From Clostridia bacterium (lineage in GTDB: Bacteria; Bacillota; Clostridia; Christensenellales; Aristaeellaceae), in the NCBI GenBank assembly GCA_016295665.1, contig JAEDKS010000009.1:1-27009 (forward strand): a stretch of 27,009 nt of DNA, in the 5' to 3' direction. Positions 7,181-15,147 of the stretch are shown piece by piece. The translations under genes were made by a program, and so were the position numbers. Under the pieces are notes generated by a model. It made no database searches and had not been told where the DNA came from. It was given only the letters and a program-made list of their open reading frames with translations. Each line of letters opens with the position of its first letter. Positions within the stretch are counted from its first letter, which is position 1.

Positions 7181-8722
7181 TTACTGGGCAATCTTCGCGT
7201 GGGACAGATCGCCAACGCTGGTCAGACCGGGCGAGGACAGCGGCAGATCGGACAGATAGGGCTGCGCCACCTCGGTGATGACCGCCTCGCACAGCGGCAG
7301 GATCGGCAGATCCTGGCTGAGCAGCTTCTGCATGGCCTTGTAGGCCACGGCACGGGTTTCCTGATCGGTGGTGGCGACACCCTCTGCCAGGTAGCGATCC
7401 ACCTCGGGATTGCTGTAGCCCATGAACTGGATGGCGCCGTTGGAGGCGACGCGCATCGCCATGGCGGAGGCATCGGGGCCATGGTAGCCGCTGAGCACCG
7501 TCAGGTCAAAGTCGGGATCAGCCGCCAGAATCGCGCTCTGCCAGGCAGCGGGCTCCATGTTGTTGATGACGATGTTGATGCCGATGTCCTTCATGCTGTC
7601 CTTGAACACGGAAGCCACATCGCCAAACTCGGTCATGTTGGGGAAGTTGAGGGTCAGGAACCAGCCGTCCGCATCGCGGGTCAGACCAGCCTCCTCCAGC
7701 AGGGCGATGGCCTTGTCCACGTCACGGTCGGGCACCACGTCCTCGCCGTTGTAGGCCCAGGCGATGGCGATGGGCGCAAAGCCCTCGGCTATCGAGCCGC
7801 TGCCAGCCAGCGCCTTGTCCAGAATCGCCTGACGGTCAACGCCATAGGCGATCGCCTGACGCACCTTCAGGTCAGCGGTGGCGCGGCCCTCGCGCAGGTT
7901 GAAGGCGATGTAGTAGCGGGAGGCATAGGGCTGCTCGTTGACCACATAGCCCTGAGAGCGCAGGTTATCCAGCTCGCTGGCGGGCGCGGCAGCGCCCAGG
8001 TAGTCCAGCTCGCCGTTCAGGAACGCCTGAACCGCCGTGTTGGGGTCAGGGATGATGGAGTAGACCAGCCGGTCGGTCTGCGCCACGGAGCCGAAGTAGT
8101 CCAGATTGGCCTCGAGGGTGATGCTCACCGAACGCTGATGCTCCACGAATTTGTAGGGGCCGGTGCCGACGGGCTGGGAGGTCGCCGCCTCGCAGGTCAG
8201 CCAGTCCTGACCGTCATAGAGATGCTTCGGCAGGATGTAGGTGCCGAAGTAGGCCAGGTTATACAGCAGCGACGCGTCGGGCGCGCCGAGGGTCAGCACC
8301 ACGGTGCGGGGATCGGGCGCTTCCATGGCGGTCACGCCCATCAGGGCATAGCCCATGATGCCCTCCGCCTGCACCTTCTGCAGGGTCCAGATCACATCAT
8401 CGGCCGTGAAGGGCTGACCGTCATGCCACTGGGTGTCCACCAGATGGAAGGTATAGGTCAGGCCATCCTCGGAAACATCCCAAGAGGTCGCCAGGTCGGG
8501 CAGCAGGTTGCCGCAGTAGTCGAACTTGAGCAGACGGGACAGCACGTTTTCCATCACCATGCCGGTATAGTCATCCATCGCCATGTCGGGGTTGTAGCTG
8601 GCAGGGTCGCCGCCCAGCCAGGCGATGAGCGTCCCGCCGCAGCGGGCTTCCTCCGCCGTTGCGGCGGTGGACAGGCCCAGCATCAACATGGCAGCCAGTA
8701 CGAGGGACAGGATGCGTTTCAT
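7181..8722 (-). CDS. Peptide ABC transporter substrate-binding protein (family 5), operon A
   Basis: A 513-residue extracytoplasmic solute-binding protein of the SBP_bac_5 (OppA/DppA/NikA) family, which delivers peptides or other solutes to an OppBCDF-type importer. The family features are visible: an early PSYNP-like stretch, TFHLVDTQWHDGQPFTADDV around 90-110, GTGPYKF around 185, and a late LPILPL segment. Its signal peptide (about 1-23, ending TAATA) has no lipobox cysteine, unusual for a Gram-positive binding protein. The ATG at 8722 is chosen over the longer in-frame extension because GGAGGAG is 8 bases upstream and the signal peptide begins there. It is the last gene of operon A, 100 bases after the M14 gene, and is followed by a terminator. 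The position after the importer genes is unlike operon B. Ligand unknown. Confidence 0.92.
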   Translation of the reverse strand: MKRILSLVLAAMLMLGLSTAATAEEARCGGTLIAWLGGDPASYNPDMAMDDYTGMVMENVLSRLLKFDYCGNLLPDLATSWDVSEDGLTYTFHLVDTQWHDGQPFTADDVIWTLQKVQAEGIMGYALMGVTAMEAPDPRTVVLTLGAPDASLLYNLAYFGTYILPKHLYDGQDWLTCEAATSQPVGTGPYKFVEHQRSVSITLEANLDYFGSVAQTDRLVYSIIPDPNTAVQAFLNGELDYLGAAAPASELDNLRSQGYVVNEQPYASRYYIAFNLREGRATADLKVRQAIAYGVDRQAILDKALAGSGSIAEGFAPIAIAWAYNGEDVVPDRDVDKAIALLEEAGLTRDADGWFLTLNFPNMTEFGDVASVFKDSMKDIGINIVINNMEPAAWQSAILAADPDFDLTVLSGYHGPDASAMAMRVASNGAIQFMGYSNPEVDRYLAEGVATTDQETRAVAYKAMQKLLSQDLPILPLCEAVITEVAQPYLSDLPLSSPGLTSVGDLSHAKIAQ

Positions 8723-8794
8723 GGGGTTCTCCTCCTTCTTTTTGTCAGGATGGCGCAGCGGAGGCCGCGCTCCATCCCGCATGCCTGTATGGAA

Positions 8795-8810
8795 AGCCGG
8801 TTCTCCGGCT
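8795..8810 (-). repeat. Small hairpin between M14 gene and substrate-binding-protein gene
   Basis: A perfect 6-base-pair palindromic stem (AGCCGG with CCGGCT) around a 4-base loop, 13 bases after the M14 stop codon. It has no T-run. It could shape mRNA processing or stability at this junction. Confidence 0.4.
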
Positions 8811-8822
8811 GATTCCCGGATA

Positions 8823-10199
8823 TTACGCCTCGTCAAGGCGCTGACGGATCCGCAGGGCGGCGCGCAGACCGCTCTCCAGCTGCACGGACACCAGACGGCG
8901 AATGGCTACGGCCTCGAACTCCGTGCTGTTCTCCAGCCGCTCACAGCCCTCGCGAAGCATGCGCTCCGCCACCTCCAGCACCTGCGTCAGCTCCGCCTTC
9001 CTCTCCGGATGGGCGGTCATTGCCAGCTCCGCGCCCGAGGCGATCATGCCCACCCCCAGCAGATGGTAGAAGGGCATGGCGTACAGGTTGTCAAAGACCT
9101 GGGCATGGGTGGCGGGCTGCTCGAACTCGGGGCTCTGCAGGGCGAAGTTCTTCTGGGCGAGCAGGTTGGGGGCATAGGCGCTCATGCGCTCCTCCAGCGC
9201 CAGCCGGTACGGGTCGGAGGCGGGCAGCAGCGGGCAGAGCACATCCACCAGCGGCTTCATCTGCCGGTACAGCTCCTCGATGATTTCGCAGCTCCGCAGC
9301 ACGGCATCGCGGCGGATGATGTCGCTGGCCCCGGTGTTCATGGCGTTGGGGTTGAGGAAGTAGGGCATCTCGCACACCAGACCGAAGCACGGGCCCTGCC
9401 GGCTGGCAAAGTCCAGGGAGGAGGCGCCGCTGTTCAGCATGGGCGCGGGATCCTGACCGGTCATCTGTTCGAAGTAGTCGTAGATGAGGGGTGTGCCCGG
9501 GAACTCGAACACCGCGTTGGAGTAGACCTTGCAGCAGGGCATCTCGGGCTCGCCCAGGCTGAGCGGAATGTCCTGATGCTGCGCCGCCAGCGGCAGCTCC
9601 GTCACCAGCGTCTCATCCCGGTCGGAGATATACCAGTAGGCACCGCCGAAGGCGCTATTGTGCAGCGAGTAGAGGAAGCTGGGCTTGATGTCCTCCAGCA
9701 CCCGCATGACCGCTGCGGTCTCCGGCAGGGGCGTGTGGAAGTGCAGGGTCTTGTAGTCCAGGGGGAACGTCCACTCCACCTGCTGGTTGCTGGCGGGGCG
9801 ATAGAAATGCCGCGCATAGTTGTACAGGGTGAAGGGGCCGCCGAACCAGCCCTCGTTGAGCTTCACGCCGTCGGGGTCACCGGTCTTGACGATGTACCAG
9901 GTATAGTCCAGCTCGCGGCGCAGCGCCTCGTCCCGGCAGAGCAGCTCCGTGAGGAATTCCAGCATCATGGCCCCGATGGGCTCATTGGGATGCGGACACC
10001 CAAGGACAAACGCGTTCCGGCTCCCCTGCCCGATCTTCAGCACATAGATGGGATGGCCCTTCTGGCTTTCGCCGGCCTTGTACACGGAGCACACGTCCGG
10101 ATACCGCTGGGGCAGCGCGAGGGTATGGGCGTCCATCTCATCCACGGTGAGAAAGACCTGCTCGTCCGGAACCTGGGAAAGAATCCGTTCAATATCCAT
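8823..10199 (-). CDS. M14-family zinc metallocarboxypeptidase-like protein
   Basis: A 458-residue protein with the carboxypeptidase A fold signature: zinc ligands His70 and Glu73 in HPNEP, a third ligand His180 in LHNSAFGG, and the general-base Glu277 in CEMPY, close to the bovine numbering of 69, 72, 196 and 270. It would remove C-terminal residues from peptides, or cleave amide bonds in cell-wall peptides as some M14 members do. There is no signal peptide, so it should act in the cytoplasm on imported material. About 170 residues after the catalytic Glu form a helical C-terminal extension that I cannot assign. The ATG at 10199 has AAGGAGG upstream and overlaps the end of the OppF gene by 11 bases, indicating translational coupling to the importer. 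Longer in-frame extensions upstream are inside OppF and lack a ribosome binding site. Confidence 0.85.
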   Translation of the reverse strand: MDIERILSQVPDEQVFLTVDEMDAHTLALPQRYPDVCSVYKAGESQKGHPIYVLKIGQGSRNAFVLGCPHPNEPIGAMMLEFLTELLCRDEALRRELDYTWYIVKTGDPDGVKLNEGWFGGPFTLYNYARHFYRPASNQQVEWTFPLDYKTLHFHTPLPETAAVMRVLEDIKPSFLYSLHNSAFGGAYWYISDRDETLVTELPLAAQHQDIPLSLGEPEMPCCKVYSNAVFEFPGTPLIYDYFEQMTGQDPAPMLNSGASSLDFASRQGPCFGLVCEMPYFLNPNAMNTGASDIIRRDAVLRSCEIIEELYRQMKPLVDVLCPLLPASDPYRLALEERMSAYAPNLLAQKNFALQSPEFEQPATHAQVFDNLYAMPFYHLLGVGMIASGAELAMTAHPERKAELTQVLEVAERMLREGCERLENSTEFEAVAIRRLVSVQLESGLRAALRIRQRLDEA

Positions 10200-11187
10200 G
10201 TGAAACGCCTCCTTGCTGGCAGGATAGACAGCTGACAAAGTGACCCGGCGCGATTTCCCGCAGCGGCGGATAGGCCTCGCGACAGGCGGGACAGGCGCGG
10301 AAGCAGCGCGGGGCAAAGTAGCACCCCGCCTCCGTGCCGATGGGCACCGGCGGCTCGCCGGAGATGGAGATGGGATTGAAATCACCCATGTGCTCGATGG
10401 AACCGCAGTTGCTCAGCAGCGCCTGCGTGTAGGGGTGCGCCGGATGGGAGAGCACCTCCTCCGTCGGGCCGGTTTCCACGAAGCGGCCCAGGTACATCAC
10501 CGCGATGCGGTCGGCGATGTAGCGGGTGGTGGCAAGGTCGTGGCTGATGAGCACCAGCGCCATCTGCTGCTCATGCGCCATGCGCATCAGCAGGTTGATC
10601 ACGTCCGCCCGGATGGACACATCCAGCATGGAGACCGGCTCGTCCGCCACGAGGAAGCGCGGATGAAGCATCATGGCCCGCAGGGTGGAAATGCGCTGCA
10701 GCTGACCGCCGGACAGCTCGTGGGGGTAGCGGGAAAGGAAGTCCCTGGCGGGGGTCAGTCCCGCGGATTCCAGCGCCTGCACGCACAGCGCGGTGCGCTC
10801 CGCCTCATCCCGACCGATGCCGTGGATGATGAGCGGACGCAGCATGGACTTCAGGATGGTGAACCGGGGGTTGAAGGTGTCGAAGGGATTCTGGAAAACG
10901 ATCTGTGCCATGCGCTTGAAGGCCCGGGAATCGCGCCGCATCAGCGCGCTGGCATCCTGCCCGTCCACCGTCAGGGTGCCGGAGGTCTGCGCCTCCATCT
11001 GCACCAGCAGCCTGCCCAGCGTGCTTTTGCCGCAGCCGCTCTCACCGATGACGCCGAGCACCTCGCCCTCGCTCAGGGTGAAGCTCACCCCGTCCACCGC
11101 CTTCACCGGCGGATAGGCGCCGTTCAGCTTCACGCCGTGCTGCGGATAGTACCGGGTCAGGTTCTCCGCACGAACGATTTCAGCCAT
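10189..11187 (-). CDS. Peptide ABC transporter ATPase, OppF/DppF type, operon A
   Basis: A 332-residue nucleotide-binding subunit that powers the operon A importer from the cytoplasmic face. It shows Walker A GESGCGKST (48-56), the signature LSGGQ (157-161), Walker B FLVADE (177-182) and the switch His in ISHD, then the oligopeptide-transporter C-terminal region with closely spaced cysteines (CYFAPRC, then CPAC, then SCLSC), which in relatives can hold an iron-sulfur cluster. The start is preceded by GGGGGAGG and overlaps the end of the OppD gene by 8 bases. Its own end overlaps the M14 gene by 11 bases. The Ser-Met-Leu-Asp D-loop is slightly unusual (SALD in operon B). Confidence 0.93.
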   Translation of the reverse strand: MAEIVRAENLTRYYPQHGVKLNGAYPPVKAVDGVSFTLSEGEVLGVIGESGCGKSTLGRLLVQMEAQTSGTLTVDGQDASALMRRDSRAFKRMAQIVFQNPFDTFNPRFTILKSMLRPLIIHGIGRDEAERTALCVQALESAGLTPARDFLSRYPHELSGGQLQRISTLRAMMLHPRFLVADEPVSMLDVSIRADVINLLMRMAHEQQMALVLISHDLATTRYIADRIAVMYLGRFVETGPTEEVLSHPAHPYTQALLSNCGSIEHMGDFNPISISGEPPVPIGTEAGCYFAPRCFRACPACREAYPPLREIAPGHFVSCLSCQQGGVSHGY

Positions 11188-12157
11188 GGTCCTTCACCTC
11201 CCCCAGGCGATGGCAACAGGCGGCCTGCCAGCCGGGCTCCACCTGCTCAAGCGCGGGCTGTGCGCTGCGGCATGCCTCGGTGGCGTAGGGGCAGCGGGGC
11301 GCAAACACACAACCGGGAATCGTCTGCGTCAAATCCGGCAGCGACCCGGGAATGCCCTGCAGGGGCTTCTTCTCCCCGGTCAGGGACGGGAACGCCGCCA
11401 TCAGACCCGCCGTGTAGGGATGCGCGGGATGGCGCAGCACCGACGCGGCAGGGCCGACCTCCATCAGCCGCCCGGCATAGAGCACCGCCACGTGCGTACA
11501 GCTGGTGGCGACCACCGAGATGTCGTGGGTAATCATCATGCGGGTCAGGCCCAGCTCCTTTTCCAGTCGCTGGATTTCCTTCAGAATCTGCCCCTGGGTG
11601 ATGACGTCCAGGGCGGTGGTGGCCTCGTCAAAGATCACCAGCTTGGGATGGTTCAGCAGGCTCAGCGCGATGGACACGCGCTGCATCATGCCGCCGGACA
11701 GCTCGTGGGGGTACAGCCTGTACACCCGCTCCGCCAGATCGACCTGCCGGAGCACCTCCAGCACCCTGGCGCGGCAGGCCGCCTTGTCCGCCTCCGGATG
11801 ATGGAGACGGTACACATCCGCCATCTGCTGCCCGATGCGGTGCACCGGGCTGAGGGCGTTCATGCTCTTCTGGAACACCGCCGCCAGCGCCTGCCAGCGC
11901 ACCTGGCGCAGCCGTGCTTCCGGCATGGTCAGCAGCTCCTCGCCGTCAAAGCGCACGGAGCCCGTGACGCTGGCGCTTCCCGGGTCAAGCAGCCGCAGCA
12001 CCGCCATGCCCAGGGTGCTCTTGCCGCTGCCGCTCTCGCCCACGATGCCGAGGGATGTGCCCTCCTCCAGGGAAAGGGACACATGATCCACCGCGTGGAC
12101 ACGTCCGCCCTCCATCAGGTAATCAACGGACAGGTCGCGAATTTCAAGCAGCGCCAT
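11180..12157 (-). CDS. Peptide ABC transporter ATPase, OppD/DppD type, operon A
   Basis: A 325-residue partner ATPase of the OppF-type protein. Walker A GESGSGKST (40-48), signature LSGGM (153-157), Walker B LVIFDE (173-178) and switch ITHD are present. The C-terminus carries the family motif GCVFAPRCPYATEAC with a later CC, typical of OppD/DppD. Walker B continues as FDEATTALD, with Ala where most relatives have Pro. It begins 3 bases after the OppC stop, without a strong ribosome binding site of its own (GGGGTG only), so translation is probably coupled to OppC. Confidence 0.93.
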   Translation of the reverse strand: MALLEIRDLSVDYLMEGGRVHAVDHVSLSLEEGTSLGIVGESGSGKSTLGMAVLRLLDPGSASVTGSVRFDGEELLTMPEARLRQVRWQALAAVFQKSMNALSPVHRIGQQMADVYRLHHPEADKAACRARVLEVLRQVDLAERVYRLYPHELSGGMMQRVSIALSLLNHPKLVIFDEATTALDVITQGQILKEIQRLEKELGLTRMMITHDISVVATSCTHVAVLYAGRLMEVGPAASVLRHPAHPYTAGLMAAFPSLTGEKKPLQGIPGSLPDLTQTIPGCVFAPRCPYATEACRSAQPALEQVEPGWQAACCHRLGEVKDHG

Positions 12158-12160
12158 GGC

Positions 12161-13003
12161 TTACGCACCCCGCTTTCCGGCCTTGGGATTGAGAACCTTG
12201 TTCAGCCCGTCGCAGATCAGATAGAAGCTCATCACGGTGATGATGATAGCGATGCCCGGGAAGGTCGCCACCCACCAGGCGCTGGTCATGTAGGATCGCC
12301 CGGCGTAGACCATCTGACCCCAGCTGATGATGTTCGGATCGCCCAGCCCCAGGAAGCTCAAACTGGCCTCCATCAGGATGGCGCTGGCGATGCCCATGGC
12401 GGTATTGGCAATCACGGGGTAGATGCCGTTGGGAATGATGTAGCGGAACAGGATGGAAGCCTTCGACTCGCCCAGCGCCTCAGCGCTCCGGACGAACACG
12501 CGCTCCTTGAGGCTCATGGCCTGAACGCGCATCAGCCGGGCGTTCCCGGGCCAGCTGGTCAGGCCGATGATAATCATCACGTTGGTCATGCTGCTGCCGA
12601 ACAGCGCCACGGTGATCAGCACCAGGAAGAAGGTGGGCAGCATCAGGAAAATGTTGATCATCTCGCTGATGATCCGGTCGGTTCTGCCGCCGATGAAGCC
12701 CGCAGCGCCGCCGATCAGAATGCCCAGCACGCCGGAGATCAGCGCGGCGATAAAGCCCACCTTCAGCGAGGTGCGGGTGCCCTCGATCATCATGGAGTAA
12801 ACATCGCCGCCCAGCGCGTCCGTGCCCAGCCAGTATGAAGCGCAGGGTGCCGCCTTCACCGGGCCGTCGAGGCGATAGGGATCATGGGTCTCCAGCACGG
12901 GCGCCAGCAGGGCGCACAGAAGCACCAGGGCAAACAGAATGACCCCGATGCGAAGGTGTGCGCTCTGATGCCAGCACCGCCTGAAGGAAAACTGCTTTGC
13001 CAC
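12161..13003 (-). CDS. Peptide ABC transporter permease, OppC/DppC type, operon A
   Basis: A 280-residue inner-membrane permease. An N-terminal membrane helix (about 18-36) is followed by the family stretch WLGTDALGGDVYS, then five more hydrophobic segments, with the EAA coupling loop EALGESKASILFRYIIPN around 175-192 that docks on the ATPases. It would form a heterodimer with the OppB-type subunit encoded upstream. The start is a GTG at 13003, supported by AGGAGG 7 bases ahead; there is no alternative ATG nearby. It lies 16 bases after OppB and 3 bases before OppD. Confidence 0.93.
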   Translation of the reverse strand: MAKQFSFRRCWHQSAHLRIGVILFALVLLCALLAPVLETHDPYRLDGPVKAAPCASYWLGTDALGGDVYSMMIEGTRTSLKVGFIAALISGVLGILIGGAAGFIGGRTDRIISEMINIFLMLPTFFLVLITVALFGSSMTNVMIIIGLTSWPGNARLMRVQAMSLKERVFVRSAEALGESKASILFRYIIPNGIYPVIANTAMGIASAILMEASLSFLGLGDPNIISWGQMVYAGRSYMTSAWWVATFPGIAIIITVMSFYLICDGLNKVLNPKAGKRGA

Positions 13004-13019
13004 GCCGCCGCCTCCTGTC

Positions 13020-13985
13020 TCACTTCAGCCGGATCCGGGGATCCAGCCATGCGTAAAGAATATCCACCGCCATGGTTACCACCGACACTGAGATGGCGAT
13101 CATCAGATAGATGCCCATCAGCAGCGGGTAGTCCCGGCGGTTGATGGCGTTGAGCATCAGCCGCCCGGTGCCGGGCCAGGCGTAGACGATCTCCACCAGC
13201 GCCGCGCCCGCCACCACATAGGCCAGGGAGATGCCGAAGGCCGTCAGGGTCGGCAGGATGGCGTTCTTCAGCACATAGCGGCGGAAGATGGTCTTTTCGC
13301 TCATGCCCGTGGCGCGGAAGGTGGTGATGTAGTCCTCCTGCATCACCTGCGTCACGGAGGAGCGCGTCAGGCGCAGGTACTGGGGAATCTGAATCAGCGT
13401 CATGGTCGCGCAGGGAAGCAGCAGGTGCGTGAGCACGTCCAGCACATAGCCGAAGCCCTGCTGCGGGTTGCGCAGGTTGACCATGCCGGAGGTGGGCAGC
13501 CAGTGCAGCGTGGAAGCAAACACCAGAATGGCCACCAGCCCCAGCCAGAAGGGCGGCATGGAGTCAAACAGATAGGACACATAGCTGAGCAGGTTGTCCA
13601 TCCATCGCCCCTGATGCCTCGCGGCAAAAAGTCCCAGCAGCGTTCCCAGCACAAAGGCCAGCACGCAGCTGGTCAGCGCCAGAAGAATGCTGGGGCCCAT
13701 GGTTTCCAGAATCAGGGAGGCCACAGGCTTGTTGTAGGTGTAGGAGGTGCCGAAGTCGCCATGGAGCAGATTGACCATGTACTGCCCCAGCTGCACCAGC
13801 AGCGGCTTGTCCAGCCCGTAGCGGACGTAGAGCTCCTCCAGCTGCTCGCTCGTGGGATGATCCATGCCCGCCATGATGCGGATGGGATCGCCGGGGGCGA
13901 TGTGAATCAGGAAGAAGTTCAGCACCATGGCGATGATCACGGTCAATAATCCCGTGGTCACGCGCTTGAGCAGATAACGTTTCAT
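13020..13985 (-). CDS. Peptide ABC transporter permease, OppB/DppB type, operon A
   Basis: A 321-residue permease with the typical OppB start (MKRYLLKR then a long hydrophobic helix), the periplasmic-side IAPGDP motif near residue 30, the GDFGTSY motif near 78, and the coupling loop FRATGMSEKTIFRRYVLKNAILP around 225-247. It has about six membrane helices and ends in LDPRIR like its family. It pairs with the OppC-type subunit. AAGGAG precedes the ATG, which overlaps the stop of the alpha/beta hydrolase gene by 4 bases (ATGA), a sign of translational coupling. Confidence 0.94.
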   Translation of the reverse strand: MKRYLLKRVTTGLLTVIIAMVLNFFLIHIAPGDPIRIMAGMDHPTSEQLEELYVRYGLDKPLLVQLGQYMVNLLHGDFGTSYTYNKPVASLILETMGPSILLALTSCVLAFVLGTLLGLFAARHQGRWMDNLLSYVSYLFDSMPPFWLGLVAILVFASTLHWLPTSGMVNLRNPQQGFGYVLDVLTHLLLPCATMTLIQIPQYLRLTRSSVTQVMQEDYITTFRATGMSEKTIFRRYVLKNAILPTLTAFGISLAYVVAGAALVEIVYAWPGTGRLMLNAINRRDYPLLMGIYLMIAISVSVVTMAVDILYAWLDPRIRLK

Positions 13986-14929
13986 AGGCCGAGACGCTCC
14001 TTGTCTCCCGCGATGGTTTCGGCAATCAGGGCAGGCTGGTAGTGCTGCAGGTTGTGCATGCCCTCCACCACCATGGTGCGGGCGTGGTTGCGGGCGATGA
14101 ACTCATCCTCCGAGGGCTGCAGCGCGTCCCAGCGGTTGTTCTTCGTGTCGCTGGCAATGAACATCGTCACCGGGATGCCGTCTGGCACCTCGCCGCCGGC
14201 GACCTTCGCGTTGCTGCGCAGGAGCTTCATCTCGTTCCACACGGCATGGCTGCCGCCGTTGCGGATGACCATCGCCTTCTCGATGGGCAGCAGCGCAGGA
14301 TCCAGGTAGGCGTATTGATTCAGGTATTTCCAGTAGCTCCTGCGGAAGCGCGGAATCGCCATGCTCAGGCGCTTGAGGCCGAAGAAGTGCTGGAAGCGCT
14401 GGATATGCCGGGCAAACAGCGGCGGCAGGGGCACGGTGGTGTAGCACAGGGGCGCGGGCGCGTCCAGGCTGTAGATTGCCAGCACCTCCTCCGGGAAGCG
14501 GTTGGCCCAGCGAACCAGCTCGGTGCCCGACATGGAGTGGCCCAGCAGCAGATAGGGGCCCGTCTCGCCCGCCTCCCGCAGCGCGAGGCGGATTTCATCC
14601 ACCACCGTGTCCAGCTGACGCGGCACGTCGCTGTCGGAGGAGTAGCCATACCCAGGCTTCTCGGGCATCACCACGCGAAAGCCCCGGGCATTCAGCTCCT
14701 TCGCCAGAGGCTGGAAATCAACGCTCGGTACGGCGGTGTTCCACCCGGAGAGCAGCACGATGCGCGGCCCCTCGCCCTGGGCGAGCACATGAACGGAGGC
14801 CCCGGGAACCTCCACCAGCTTCCCCGGGCACGGATACGCCGCGGCATCCCTGGCGCGGCAGCGCTTCTCCCACAAGGCACCGGCCGCGAGCAGGAGCACC
14901 AGCCCTGCCAATATGATCCACCAAACCAT
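13982..14929 (-). CDS. Membrane-anchored alpha/beta hydrolase
   Basis: A 315-residue alpha/beta-hydrolase-fold protein. An N-terminal membrane helix (about 3-20) is followed by a basic stretch KRCRAR, which by the positive-inside rule would leave the catalytic domain on the cytoplasmic side. The nucleophile elbow is GHSMSG (Ser132); likely acid and base are Asp261 (ASDTKNN) and His292 (GMHNLQHY), and the oxyanion region is LLSGWNT (59-65). Members include esterases, amidases and proline iminopeptidases; the exact reaction cannot be read from sequence. It is the first gene of operon A and overlaps OppB by 4 bases, so it probably works on material brought in by the importer. No strong ribosome binding site precedes the ATG (GACAGGG immediately adjacent), suggesting modest translation. 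Confidence 0.85.
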   Translation of the reverse strand: MVWWIILAGLVLLLAAGALWEKRCRARDAAAYPCPGKLVEVPGASVHVLAQGEGPRIVLLSGWNTAVPSVDFQPLAKELNARGFRVVMPEKPGYGYSSDSDVPRQLDTVVDEIRLALREAGETGPYLLLGHSMSGTELVRWANRFPEEVLAIYSLDAPAPLCYTTVPLPPLFARHIQRFQHFFGLKRLSMAIPRFRRSYWKYLNQYAYLDPALLPIEKAMVIRNGGSHAVWNEMKLLRSNAKVAGGEVPDGIPVTMFIASDTKNNRWDALQPSEDEFIARNHARTMVVEGMHNLQHYQPALIAETIAGDKERLGL

Positions 14930-14965
14930 CCCTGTCCCATCCCCATCATCAAGTTATATGCAGAT

Positions 14966-14971
14966 ATTATA
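14966..14971 (-). promoter_or_regulatory. Possible -10 box for operon A
   Basis: A perfect TATAAT on the - strand, about 37 bases before the hydrolase start and downstream of the operon B terminator, is where operon A's promoter should be. No convincing -35 hexamer is seen at 16-18 bases, so either an activator is involved or the call is weak. Confidence 0.45.
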
Positions 14972-15045
14972 GCGCCTCCTGTAGAAAATGGATGTATTTT
15001 TCCTGTTTTTATCATGTCGCTTCCCTTGTCATGGATCGGGGAACC

Positions 15046-15100
15046 AAAAAATGGGGCTGGTGCAGATCCGGTTTTTTATTTGTGCCTCTACAACAGCCCC
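15046..15100 (-). terminator. Rho-independent terminator of operon B
   Basis: On the - strand, a 14-position stem (15087-15100 with 15053-15066, one mismatch, one G-U) encloses a 20-base A-rich loop and is followed by ATTTTTT. It begins 47 bases after the serine hydrolase stop and cleanly separates operon B from operon A. Confidence 0.82.
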
Positions 15101-15147
15101 TTTGCCATTCGTTCCACCGGGAGGAGTGCGTCCGGGGCCTGACATTC

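Noticed and set aside
4977..7259. A 760-codon open frame on the + strand opposite the reductase gene
   Set aside because: Same low-complexity His/Arg/Gly/Val composition, no start signal, and it crosses the reductase promoter and a terminator. The - strand reductase is certain.
7199..8812. Long + strand open frames opposite operon A and B genes (for example 7199-8812, 8625-10235, 11186-12838, 14992-17130, 17175-18842, 21035-23803)
   Set aside because: All are mirror images of well-supported - strand genes and show the same antisense composition without ribosome binding sites or family motifs.
10200..10385. An N-terminal extension of the M14 protein up to 10385
   Set aside because: It lies inside OppF, has no ribosome binding site at its start and shows antisense-like Arg/Pro/Ala composition; ATG at 10199 has AAGGAGG.
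14930..15147. Possible small gene or RNA in the gap between the two peptide operons
   Set aside because: The gap is explained by a terminator for operon B and a possible -10 box for operon A. An AGGAGG near 14980 on the - strand has no start codon at a usable distance.
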